Below, in pieces: positions 18,797 through 26,892 of a stretch of DNA of 64,000 nucleotides (the first letter of the stretch is position 1; the number at the start of each line of letters is the position of its first letter). The notes beneath the pieces are model-generated. The model did not search any database and was not told the DNA's origin. It saw nothing but the letters and a program-made list of their open reading frames with translations. Source of the stretch: Planctomycetota bacterium (GTDB taxonomy: Bacteria; Planctomycetota; UBA1135; GCA-002686595); NCBI GenBank assembly GCA_016709875.1, contig JADJLZ010000007.1, positions 1-64,000 on the forward strand. Reading direction: 5' to 3'. The position numbers and the translations under genes are program-made.

Positions 18797-20065
18797 TCAG
18801 CCGCGCAGCTGCGGATAGATCGGCCGCGCGCGCGCGAGTTCGCCGACCTCGCCGCGCACGCGAGCGCGCAGGCCCTCGTCTGTGGGATGCGCGAGCACAT
18901 CCGCGATCCAGCCCGCCAGGCGCTGCATGTCCGCGCGGTTCAGGCCGCGCGTGGTCACCGCGGGCGTGCCCAGGCGGATGCCCGAGGCCTCCATCGGCGG
19001 ACGCTGGTCGTAGGGAATCAGGTTCTTGTTGCAGGTCAGGTCGACTGCGTGCAGCAGGTCCTCGGCCTGCTTGCCCGAGAGGCCGATGCTGTTGACGTCG
19101 ACGAGCATCAGGTGGTTGTCCGTGCCGCCCGAGACGATGCGCAACCCGCGCTCAGTGAGGCGCTCGGCCAGCTCGCGCGCGTTCTCGACCACCTGGCGCT
19201 GGTAGGCGGCGAAGGAGGGCTGCAACGCCTCGAGGAGGCCGACCGCCTTGGCCGCGATCACGTGCATCAGCGGGCCGCCCTGGTCGCCGGGGAAGACCGC
19301 GCTGTTGATCGGCTTGATCGTGTCGGCGCCGCACAGGATCAGGCCGCCGCGCGGGCCGCGCAGCGTCTTGTGCGTCGTGAGCGTGACCACGTCGGCGTGC
19401 CCGACCGGCGTGGGGTGCACACCCGCGGCGACCAGGCCGGCGATGTGCGCCATGTCGACCATCAGGATCGCTCCGACCTCGCGCGCGATCGCGGCGAAGG
19501 CCGGGAAGTCGAGCGTGCGCGAGTAGGCGCTCGCGCCCGCGAGCAGCAGCTTGGGCCGCACCTCGAGCGCGCGCTCGCGCACGCGCTGCATGTCGATGCG
19601 CTCGCTGCCCTTCTCCACGCCGTAGGAGTGGATCTCGTAGAACAGGCCCGAGAAGTTCTTCGGGTGGCCGTGGGAGAGGTGCCCGCCGTGGTCGAGCGAG
19701 AGCGCGAGAATGCGATCGCGCGGCTGCAAGAGCGCCATCAGCACCGCGATGTTGGCCTGCGTGCCGCTGTGCGGCTGCACGTTGGCGTGCGTGGAGCCGA
19801 AGAGCTGCTTGGCGCGCGTGCGCGCGAGCTCCTCGACGGTGTCGACGTGTTCGCATCCGCCGTAGTAGCGCCGGCCGGGGTAGCCCTCGGCGTACTTGTT
19901 CGTCAGCACGGTGCCCATCGCGTCCATCACCTCGCGCGAGGCGTGATTCTCCGACGCGATCAATTCGAGCTGCGCCTCCTGGCGCGCGCGCTCGGCTTCC
20001 ACCGCGGCCCACAGCGCGCCGTCGGCGTGTCCCGTCGGCGCGGGTGCGATCGAGAGGCCGCTCAC
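18797..20065 (-). CDS. glyA: Serine hydroxymethyltransferase
   Basis: PLP enzyme that interconverts serine and glycine and charges tetrahydrofolate with one-carbon units, in the cytoplasm. The 422-residue length is standard. Motifs are LIASENHASREVMDAMGTVL (early), TNKYAEGYPGRRYYGG, VQPHSGTQAN, LMVDMAHIAGLVAAGVHP, and the PLP lysine in TTHKTLRGPRGG near residue 232. The start is a GTG at 20065, overlapping the stop of the upstream lipoprotein gene as GTGA, so it is likely translated by coupling. Later ATGs would remove conserved sequence. Confidence 0.95.
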   Translation of the reverse strand: MSGLSIAPAPTGHADGALWAAVEAERARQEAQLELIASENHASREVMDAMGTVLTNKYAEGYPGRRYYGGCEHVDTVEELARTRAKQLFGSTHANVQPHSGTQANIAVLMALLQPRDRILALSLDHGGHLSHGHPKNFSGLFYEIHSYGVEKGSERIDMQRVRERALEVRPKLLLAGASAYSRTLDFPAFAAIAREVGAILMVDMAHIAGLVAAGVHPTPVGHADVVTLTTHKTLRGPRGGLILCGADTIKPINSAVFPGDQGGPLMHVIAAKAVGLLEALQPSFAAYQRQVVENARELAERLTERGLRIVSGGTDNHLMLVDVNSIGLSGKQAEDLLHAVDLTCNKNLIPYDQRPPMEASGIRLGTPAVTTRGLNRADMQRLAGWIADVLAHPTDEGLRARVRGEVGELARARPIYPQLRG

Positions 20066-20949
20066 TTGCCACCTCCGTCGGCGGGAGCTTCGGGCAGCGC
20101 GCCCGTGCGCTTGTCGGCCGCGTAGAGGCCCGATTTCTCCGCATCGAGCTCGCCGGTCGCGCTCCAGTAGCGCCACTCGCCGGTCTTCTTCCCCAGCTCG
20201 TAGCGGCCGGCGAGCTTGGGCTTGCCGTCCTCGTAGAAAGCCTGGAGTTCGCCGTTCATCGCGCCCTCCTGGAACTCGACCGACTGCGAGAGCTGCGCGT
20301 TCTCGTACCAGACCGACCACTTGCCGTCGTTCTTGTCGGTCTTCATCGCGCCCTGCTTGGCGAGCATCCCGCTCGGGTGCCACTCTTTCCACTCGCCCTC
20401 TTTGTGGCCGGCTTTGAAGAAGCCCTCGGCTGCCTTCTGTCCGTTCGGGTGGTAGTGCGTGAAGAGTCCCTCGGGGAGGCCGTGCTGGAGGTGCATCTCC
20501 TCGAGCTTGCGTTCACTCTCGTCGTAGGTGGTCGAGAGGCCATCGCGCTTGCCGGCCTCCCACTGCTCTTCCTTCTTCTTGCGACCGCTGGGGTAGTACT
20601 CGATCCAGGTGCCGCTCGCGAGCCCGTCGGTGAACTGCCCGGCGACCTGGATGCGGCCGCTCGAGTCCCACCAGGTCCAGCTGCCGACCTGCTTGCCGTC
20701 CTTGCGCTCGCCCTCGGCCTTCTTCTGGCGGCCCTCGGCCCCCGGATACCACTCGGTGTCGACGCCGTCGCGCACCGCGGGTGCTCGCGGCGCAGGCGCC
20801 GGTGCGCCGGACTGCGCGAGCGCTGCGGGCTGGGTGGGCGGCGTCGCGCCCGGGAGCGAGACCGGCTTCGAGCCGGAGTCGTCGCCGCAGGAGCACAGGC
20901 ACAGCGCGGCGGCGCACAGCCACGCGGGGAAAGAGGCACTCGTCTTCAT
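20062..20949 (-). CDS. YwqK/MORN-2 repeat lipoprotein
   Basis: 295-residue protein with a lipoprotein signal peptide (lipobox LCSC, Cys near residue 21), so it should be exported and lipid-anchored. After a Pro/Ala-rich linker come about seven MORN-2 type repeats, each of the form G-x-x-x-G-x-W-x-x-(W/Y)-x-x-x-G (KQVGSWTWWDSSGR, LASGTWIEYYPSGRK, HKEGEWKEWHPSGML, KKTGEWRYWSATGEL). These are the units of the YwqK family, annotated in some databases as an antitoxin although the fold is a general beta-meander scaffold. It overlaps glyA by four bases; no functional link with serine metabolism is obvious. Confidence 0.75.
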   Translation of the reverse strand: MKTSASFPAWLCAAALCLCSCGDDSGSKPVSLPGATPPTQPAALAQSGAPAPAPRAPAVRDGVDTEWYPGAEGRQKKAEGERKDGKQVGSWTWWDSSGRIQVAGQFTDGLASGTWIEYYPSGRKKKEEQWEAGKRDGLSTTYDESERKLEEMHLQHGLPEGLFTHYHPNGQKAAEGFFKAGHKEGEWKEWHPSGMLAKQGAMKTDKNDGKWSVWYENAQLSQSVEFQEGAMNGELQAFYEDGKPKLAGRYELGKKTGEWRYWSATGELDAEKSGLYAADKRTGALPEAPADGGGK

Positions 20950-21034
20950 CCCCTGATGCTATCCCAGGGGCTCGCCGGGCACCAAGACGGGCGTTGGAAG
21001 GCCGGGGCGGCGCGTGGATACTGGCGCGCCGGAC

Positions 21035-22537
21035 ATGCGCGGACCCCACCCGACCCGAGCGCGCCACGCGCGAACCTGGCTGCGCGCGGCGGCCCTCTGG
21101 CTGCTGCCCCTCTCCTGCTCGCGGCCCGGGCCGCGCTGGAACGTCGTGCTGATCACGCTCGACACGACACGCGCCGACGCGCTCTCGTGTTACGGAGGAC
21201 CGAGCGCTGCGACGCCCGCGCTCGACGCGCTCGCGGCCGCGGGCACGCGCTTTGACCTTGCACTCTCGAGCGCTGCGCTGACGCCGGTCGCGCACGCCTC
21301 GATCCTCACCGGCCTGGAGAATCGCGAGCACGGCCTGCGCGTGATGTCCGCCGGCAGCGGCTTCCGCCTTCCACCGGACGTACCCACGCTCGCGAGCGTG
21401 TTGCGCGAACAGGGCTACGCGACGCTCGCCGTGCAGGGCGCTTTCCCCGTCTCGAGCTGGTTCGGCTTCGACCGCGGCTTCGAGCGCTTCGAGAGCTTCG
21501 ACACGCGCATCGACCCCGGCTCGGAACGCAAGAACTGGAACGTGCTCGAGTTCCAGCGCCGCTCGGACGCGGTCACCGACCTGGCGCTGGAGTGCGTGCG
21601 CGGCGCGCGGCGACCGTTCTTCCTCTGGACGCACTACTGGGATCCGCACGACCCGCTGCTCATCCCGCCCGAGGAATTCCTGCCCGCCGACCTGCCGCGC
21701 GACGCACAGGGCCACCCGAGCGAGAGCCGCGCGCTGTACGACGCGGAGATCCGCTACATGGACCGCGAGATCGGCCGCCTCGTCGAAGGACTGAAGCGCA
21801 GCGGTGAATACGAACGCACGCTCTTCGTCGTCGTCGCCGACCACGGCGAGGGCCTGGGCGAGCACGGCTGGTGGCACCACCGCATCCTGTACCAGGAGGA
21901 GTTGCGCGTGCCGCTCCTGCTCGTCGTGCCCGGGCGCGCGAGCACGCCTCCGGTCGAGGCGCTGGTGCGCACGATCGACATCTACCCCACGCTGCTCGAG
22001 GCGCTCGGCCTGGACACGACCCCGCACGGATCGGCGCGCTCGCTGCTGCCGCTCCTGGACGGCCGCAGCGAGGAACCGCGCACGGCCTTCGCGGACGCGA
22101 TCAACGGCTACGACCACAACGCGGCCATGCTCGCGCAGCGGCCGCTCGACGATTTCGTGTACGCCGTCGTGCGCGAGGGCTGGAAGCTCCTCTACCGGCC
22201 CGCACACCGCGAGGCGAACGAACTCTTCGAGCTCGCGAGCGATCCGCGCGAGGCGCGCAACCGCTTCGCGAGCGAGCCCGCGCGCGCGCTCGAACTCGAG
22301 CTCGCCCTCGCGCGCGAGCAGCCCTTCGTCACGCGGCCCTTCCCCGACGAACCGGCGCAGCAGCAGGGCGTGAGCAACGTGCTGCAGGCCCTCGGCTACA
22401 CCGCCGCCGCGCGCAGCGGCCCGGCCGCGGAGGCCTGGCGCTGGTCCTGTCCCGCGCATCCGCAGACCGAGTTCGAGAGCAACCGCCCCTGCAAGGAGTG
22501 CGGCTCGCCGATGCTGCCCTTCGTACGCGGGCGCTAG
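21035..22537 (+). CDS. Alkaline-phosphatase/sulfatase-superfamily lipoprotein with a C-terminal metal-binding motif
   Basis: 500-residue exported lipoprotein (LPLSCS lipobox near residue 27). The catalytic core is of the sulfatase/AlkP type: NVVLITLDTTRADALSCYGG gives the metal Asps, and VVVADHGEGLGEHG gives the second metal site. The activation motif of true sulfatases (Cys or Ser-x-Pro-x-Arg) is absent. The aligned segment reads ALTPVAHASILTG, so a Thr probably takes the nucleophile position. A phosphatase, phosphodiesterase or phosphotransferase role is therefore likelier than sulfatase. The last 30 residues (CPAHPQ, then CKECGSPMLPF) look like the CPMHP/CPKCGM heavy-metal-binding tail, an unusual fusion. 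ATG 21035 is chosen over GTG 21014. Confidence 0.75.
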   Translation: MRGPHPTRARHARTWLRAAALWLLPLSCSRPGPRWNVVLITLDTTRADALSCYGGPSAATPALDALAAAGTRFDLALSSAALTPVAHASILTGLENREHGLRVMSAGSGFRLPPDVPTLASVLREQGYATLAVQGAFPVSSWFGFDRGFERFESFDTRIDPGSERKNWNVLEFQRRSDAVTDLALECVRGARRPFFLWTHYWDPHDPLLIPPEEFLPADLPRDAQGHPSESRALYDAEIRYMDREIGRLVEGLKRSGEYERTLFVVVADHGEGLGEHGWWHHRILYQEELRVPLLLVVPGRASTPPVEALVRTIDIYPTLLEALGLDTTPHGSARSLLPLLDGRSEEPRTAFADAINGYDHNAAMLAQRPLDDFVYAVVREGWKLLYRPAHREANELFELASDPREARNRFASEPARALELELALAREQPFVTRPFPDEPAQQQGVSNVLQALGYTAAARSGPAAEAWRWSCPAHPQTEFESNRPCKECGSPMLPFVRGR

Positions 22538-22560
22538 GCGGGCGCCGCTCGACGCCCGCC
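22537..22560. terminator. Candidate bidirectional terminator hairpin
   Basis: GGCGGGCG (22537-22544) pairs perfectly with CGCCCGCC (22553-22560) across an 8-base loop. It lies directly after the TAG at 22535-22537 and within the 35-base gap between convergent genes, so it could stop transcription in both directions. No T-run follows. Confidence 0.5.
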
Positions 22561-22572
22561 CCGCGCACGGAA

Positions 22573-23253
22573 CTACTGACAGGGATCGTTGGGCTGGCCC
22601 GGCGTGCCCGTATCGGGGCTGCCGAGCTCCCAGTGCGACTGCGACTCGCACCACTCGCCCGGGTCGTCGTTGTAGTAGACCGAGCGGAAGTTCTCGTTCA
22701 GCTGGATCGAGCGGCCCGGCGTGTGCGGGTAGTTGACGTTGTCGAACTCGACGCGGTCGACCAGCGTGCCGTCGGGCTTGGAGAGGACGATCTGGTCCGC
22801 CGCGCTGTTGCTGAGCGTGAAGCCGCTGTAGACGTAGTTCACCGGCACCATGCCGTTGGTCATCATGTTGCCGTCGATCCCGAGCACGAAACGCTCGCCC
22901 GGGCGCATGATCAGCGCGGTCGTCCCGCCGCTGGAGAGCGTGTGCGAGTTGCCCGCATCGTCCGAGAGCGTCCAGCCGTCGAGGTTGCAGCGCCACGAGA
23001 GCGAGTTCCAGATCTCGATCCACTCGCCGTGCGCGTCGCTGACGATCGTGGGGTCCTTCTGCAACTCGGTGATCACCACCTGGCCGCTCTGCGCAGGCGA
23101 GCCGAGCGCGAGCCACGAGCTCTGGAAGGCGGGCGGCGCGACGGTCTGACAGGCGAAAGGTGTCGCGGGGGATTGCGGTGCCGCACCCGCGGGGGCAGCG
23201 AGGAGTACGAGAGAGCCGAAACAGGCGATTCGAAGGCCGAGGGCGAATTTCAT
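22573..23253 (-). CDS. Secreted lamin-tail-domain protein
   Basis: 226-residue exported protein. The signal peptide is near residues 5-25 (hydrophobic CFGSLVLLAAPAGAA). The remainder is one lamin tail domain: VVITELQKDP, then GEWIEIWNS, NLDGWTLSDDAG, ERFVLGIDG and VDRVEFDN, the Ig-like beta-sandwich found singly in many secreted planctomycetal and bacteroidetal proteins. It ends in a Pro/Gly-rich tail (GTPGQPNDPCQ). The domain often mediates binding at the cell surface or next to nucleases, but no partner domain is present. It is divergent from the cytochrome gene across 246 bases. Confidence 0.8.
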   Translation of the reverse strand: MKFALGLRIACFGSLVLLAAPAGAAPQSPATPFACQTVAPPAFQSSWLALGSPAQSGQVVITELQKDPTIVSDAHGEWIEIWNSLSWRCNLDGWTLSDDAGNSHTLSSGGTTALIMRPGERFVLGIDGNMMTNGMVPVNYVYSGFTLSNSAADQIVLSKPDGTLVDRVEFDNVNYPHTPGRSIQLNENFRSVYYNDDPGEWCESQSHWELGSPDTGTPGQPNDPCQ

Positions 23254-23499
23254 GGGATGTCTCCGGGTGTGTGCGCAGCCCCCGCACCAGTGCGGGGCCT
23301 GTGCCCGGAGGACGCCCCGGGGGCCCGAATCGACCCGCTCGCGGCCGGAGGTGGAAAATTCCGCGCCCCGGGGAGGCTACGCATTGCGGGGAGCTTGACC
23401 GCTGCGCGGAAGCGGGGGAACATTCACTCTGCGGGTTCTATCTGCGGAGGGCCCAAAACTCCCCGCGATCCTCGTCCTCCAGCTCACCCATCCAGGATC
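23254..23499. promoter_or_regulatory. Divergent control region with an 18-base palindrome
   Basis: 246-base gap between the divergent lamin-tail and cytochrome genes; no open frame of interest. At 23280-23297 CCCCGCAC and GTGCGGGG form a near-perfect palindrome with a two-base centre, 26 bases upstream of the lamin-tail start. It could be an operator or a 5'-leader hairpin. G/C-rich runs follow to about 23350. An AGGA ribosome site precedes the cytochrome ATG at 23500. No clear -10/-35 pair was seen. Confidence 0.35.
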
Positions 23500-25584
23500 A
23501 TGCACCTTCGACTCCCCACTTCGTCCCGTCGCGCCGCGCTCCTCGCCGCCGTCCTCCTCTCGACCGGGCTCGGCATCGCCGCCACGACCCTCCTCACGAA
23601 CCTGCCCCTGCCGACGGACGGGAACGACTTCCACGAGCCAGGCACGCAGCCCCTGACGCTGCAGAACACGATCCTCGACTCGACGAACTGCTCGAGTTGC
23701 CACGGCTACTACGACGAGACGCAGGAGCCCTACCGCCGCTGGGCCTCGAGCATGATGGGCCAGGCCGGGCGCGACCCGATCTTCTACGCCACGCTCGCGA
23801 TCGCCAACCAGGACGCGGCCGAGTCCGGTCAGCTGTGCCTGCGCTGCCACGCGCCGGGCGCCTTCCTCGACGGACGCGGCGCGCCCGGGGACGGATCGGC
23901 GCTCGATCCCGCGCAGGGCGACCTCGACGGCGTCACGTGCAACTTCTGTCACCGGCTGACCGACCCGGTCTACCAGCCGGGCATCAGCCCGCTCGACGAC
24001 CAGGCCGTGATCGCCGGTCTGACCGAGCCGCCGGTCGCCTCGCCGCACACCGGCCAGTACGTGATCGACCCCTACGACCGCCGTCGCGGCCCCTTCGATC
24101 TGGGCCCGCTCTTTGGCTACCACGCCTGGGAACAGTCGCCCTACCACCTCGACTCGCGCCTGTGCGGCAACTGCCATGACGTGTCGAACCCGGCCTTCTC
24201 GCGCCAGCCGAGCGGCAGCTACCAGCTCAACGCCACGAGCCAGCCGCACCCGACGCAGGAAGCCGCGGACGAGTTCCCCGTCGAGCGCACGTTCAGCGAG
24301 TGGAGCCTGAGCGACTACGCCAAGCGCGCGCTCGACACCAACGGCCGCTTCGGCGGCGACAAGCGCTTCGTCTCGAGCTGCCAGGATTGCCACATGCCGA
24401 AGATCACCGGCACCGCGTGCATCCCGGTGCTCGGCGGCGCGGTGCGCCCCGACTTGCCGCAGCACAACTTCAGCGGCGCGAACTCATGGGTGCTCTCGGC
24501 CGTGTTGAGCCTGTACCCGGGCCAGACCGGCATGACCGCGGCGAGCGTCGCGGCGAGCCAGGCGCGCAACCGCGCCATGCTGACCGCGGGCAGCGACCTC
24601 GACCTGCTCTACGACGCCAGCGGACTGCACGTGCGCGTCGTGAACCACGGCGGCCACAAGCTGCCCACGGGCTACGGCGAAGGCCGCCGCGCGTGGGTCA
24701 ACGTGCGCTTCTTCGACAGCCTCGGCCAGCAGATCGACGAGCGCGGCGCCTACGACGACAACACCGCGATCCTGACCGAGAGCAACACGAAGGTCTACGA
24801 GATCCGCCACGGCCTCGACGCGTACATGTCGGGCGTGACCGGGTTGCCGCAGGGCCCGAGCTTCCACTTCGTGCTCAACAACACCGTGGTCAAGGACAAC
24901 CGCATCCCGCCGCCGGGCTTCACGAACTACGGCTTCTACCAGATCCAGGACGAGCCGGTGGCCGCGAACTACGCCGACTGCCAGTACTGGGATGACACGC
25001 TCTTCGTGCCCCCCGCTGGTGCGGCGAGCGCGCAGGTGCGGCTCTACCACCAGACGACCACCAAGGAATACATCGAGTTCCTGCAGAACGAGAACACGAC
25101 CAACAACGCCGGTCAGACCGCCTACAACCAGTGGCTCGCGCACGGCAAGAGCGCCCCGGTGCAGATGCAGCTGGCGACGATCGACCTCAGCGCGGGCGCG
25201 CACTTCGACCCGCTCGCCTACGGTCTGGCCAAGCGCCTCTCGGGCGGCCGCGTTCCCGAACTGGGCTACAGCGGCACCGCGCAGCTGGGCTCGGGTTCGC
25301 TCAACCTCGAGATCCGCGTCGGCGTGCCGAACCAGATCGCGCTCGCGCTGTGGAGCCCGAACATGGCTTGCACACCGTTCCAGGGCGGCACGCGCTACGT
25401 CGGCAGCCCGAGCTTCCGCACCAGCGCGGTCACGCTCTCGTCGACCGGCTCGGGCACGATCCCGATCTCGAACCTGGGCATCCAGCCCGGCGACGTGCGC
25501 AACTACCAGGTCGTGATGCGCGACCCCGGCGATGCCCACGGAGTCGGACTCACCAACGGTCTGCACGTCGAGTTCAGCCAGTGA
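23500..25584 (+). CDS. Exported pentaheme c-type cytochrome
   Basis: 694-residue periplasmic or surface protein. It has an Arg-rich signal peptide (hydrophobic to about residue 28). Five CxxCH motifs lie in the first 310 residues: CSSCH, CLRCH, CNFCH, CGNCH and CQDCH. Single His residues between them (HAW, HLD, HNF) may supply distal ligands. The C-terminal half lacks hemes and is beta-rich. It contains HVRVVNHGGHKLPTGYGEGR, a stretch typical of multiheme cytochrome c554-like proteins in planctomycetes, and closes with GDVRNYQVVMRD and NGLHVEFSQ. That closing pattern is also seen in the two secreted paralogs near 3.7-6.9 kb. Electron transfer outside the cytoplasm is likely; the donor and acceptor are unknown. 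Confidence 0.85.
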   Translation: MHLRLPTSSRRAALLAAVLLSTGLGIAATTLLTNLPLPTDGNDFHEPGTQPLTLQNTILDSTNCSSCHGYYDETQEPYRRWASSMMGQAGRDPIFYATLAIANQDAAESGQLCLRCHAPGAFLDGRGAPGDGSALDPAQGDLDGVTCNFCHRLTDPVYQPGISPLDDQAVIAGLTEPPVASPHTGQYVIDPYDRRRGPFDLGPLFGYHAWEQSPYHLDSRLCGNCHDVSNPAFSRQPSGSYQLNATSQPHPTQEAADEFPVERTFSEWSLSDYAKRALDTNGRFGGDKRFVSSCQDCHMPKITGTACIPVLGGAVRPDLPQHNFSGANSWVLSAVLSLYPGQTGMTAASVAASQARNRAMLTAGSDLDLLYDASGLHVRVVNHGGHKLPTGYGEGRRAWVNVRFFDSLGQQIDERGAYDDNTAILTESNTKVYEIRHGLDAYMSGVTGLPQGPSFHFVLNNTVVKDNRIPPPGFTNYGFYQIQDEPVAANYADCQYWDDTLFVPPAGAASAQVRLYHQTTTKEYIEFLQNENTTNNAGQTAYNQWLAHGKSAPVQMQLATIDLSAGAHFDPLAYGLAKRLSGGRVPELGYSGTAQLGSGSLNLEIRVGVPNQIALALWSPNMACTPFQGGTRYVGSPSFRTSAVTLSSTGSGTIPISNLGIQPGDVRNYQVVMRDPGDAHGVGLTNGLHVEFSQ

Positions 25585-25593
25585 GCTCGCCCT

Positions 25594-26856
25594 TCAGGGC
25601 TTGATCGCGACGCTCGCGGGAAAGACGAGACCCTCGTCGCCCGCGAGCGACGTTTTGACGAGCGTCGCAAGGCTCGCCACAGGCTTGCCGCGGTAGACCT
25701 GCTTGTCGTTGAGGAGCACGACGAGTTCGCGCGCCGGATCCGCGACGCGCTCGTCGATCAGCACTTCGAGGTGCTCGGGCTTGGGATCGCCGCGCAGTCG
25801 GATCTCGTTCTTCTCGCGGTCGATCTCGGCCTCGAGCAGCGCGCCGCGCCGCGGGTGTTCCCACGCGAGCCAGTAGAACTGCGATTTCCAGTCGAGCACC
25901 GGCTGCCAGACGATCTTCTGCGGGCGCGGGTCGCGAACATCGGCCGCGATCTTCGCGAGCAGCGCCGCCATCCCGCCCGGCGGGTATTCGTGCGCGTGGC
26001 CGTCGAGCTCCCAGTACTCGTGCACGAAACCACCCCAGCGCGCCTGGGCCTCCCCCAGCTTCTTCACCGCGATCTGATTCGCCGCCGGCGGCACACGCGG
26101 GTCGTCCAGGCTCTGGTAGATCACGATCGGAACGTTGCGCAGACTCGGGATCACGCCCTCGATCACGTCCTCGTAGCCGCCCGAGGGGCCGCTGACCGGC
26201 GTCGGTGCGCCGGCCGAGGCCGCCAGCCCCGCGACGCGGTCGGCATGGTGCGCGCCGATCGTCCAGGTGCCGTAGCCGCCCATCGAGTGGCCCGAGAGAT
26301 AGACGTGGTCAGCCTCGATCTTCCACGTGCGCAGCGCGGCCTCGACGAGTTGCATCACGAACTCCTCGCTGCCGCTGTCGGTCCAGCCGTGCTCGGTCTT
26401 TTCAAGCACCTCGGGCGCGATCATCAGCCAGTCGAGCTTCTTCGCCGCGGCCTGGTAGGCATCGGCCGCCTCGCCCGCGTCGCCCGCGCCCGCTCCGCCG
26501 CCGTGCATCGCGATCAACAGGCCCTTGGGGCGTCCGGTCTCGCCGCCGACGATGTACAGACCGCGCTCCTTGGGTTTGTCCCACAACCAGTGCCGTCCGC
26601 TCTGCTTCTCGAGCTTGCGGCCCTTCGCCAGCGCCTTTCCGATCACGCCTTTCCACTTCGCGACGTCCTTGTCGGAGAGTGGCGGCAGGCCCTCGAGCTG
26701 CGCGAGCAGGCGCGCGCGCTCGCCGCGCCCCTCGCGCGTCCAGCCGTCGGTCGCGCACAGCGCGTTCACGAGCGCGACCGGATCAGCGGCTTTCGACGGC
26801 GCGCTCTTCTGCGCGGCGCACACGACACTGACGAGCAGGATCGACGCGAGCTTCAC
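25594..26856 (-). CDS. Secreted alpha/beta hydrolase (PHB-depolymerase/prolyl-oligopeptidase-like esterase)
   Basis: 420-residue exported hydrolase with a short signal peptide (ASILLVSVVCAAQ). Core motifs are GLLIAMHGGGAGAG (oxyanion region), YLSGHSMGGYGTW with the nucleophile Ser near residue 191, VIYQSLDDPRVPPA (likely acid) and ELDGHAHEYPPGG (likely catalytic His). The C-terminal 90 residues are a separate beta-rich piece ending in VFPASVAIKP. The family includes feruloyl and acetyl-xylan esterases and PHB depolymerases, but the substrate cannot be told. It is convergent with the cytochrome gene, nine bases apart, and divergent from the AsmA-like gene with a 36-base gap. Confidence 0.75.
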   Translation of the reverse strand: MKLASILLVSVVCAAQKSAPSKAADPVALVNALCATDGWTREGRGERARLLAQLEGLPPLSDKDVAKWKGVIGKALAKGRKLEKQSGRHWLWDKPKERGLYIVGGETGRPKGLLIAMHGGGAGAGDAGEAADAYQAAAKKLDWLMIAPEVLEKTEHGWTDSGSEEFVMQLVEAALRTWKIEADHVYLSGHSMGGYGTWTIGAHHADRVAGLAASAGAPTPVSGPSGGYEDVIEGVIPSLRNVPIVIYQSLDDPRVPPAANQIAVKKLGEAQARWGGFVHEYWELDGHAHEYPPGGMAALLAKIAADVRDPRPQKIVWQPVLDWKSQFYWLAWEHPRRGALLEAEIDREKNEIRLRGDPKPEHLEVLIDERVADPARELVVLLNDKQVYRGKPVASLATLVKTSLAGDEGLVFPASVAIKP

Positions 26857-26892
26857 GGGACACCTCCAGGAGCACTATGCTGCACCCAAGTC

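Noticed and set aside
20062..20949. True toxin-antitoxin antitoxin (YwqK label)
   Set aside because: No toxin gene is adjacent, and the protein is an exported lipoprotein; the label reflects family naming only.
21035..22537. Arylsulfatase activity
   Set aside because: The Cys/Ser-x-Pro-x-Arg activation motif needed for formylglycine is absent.
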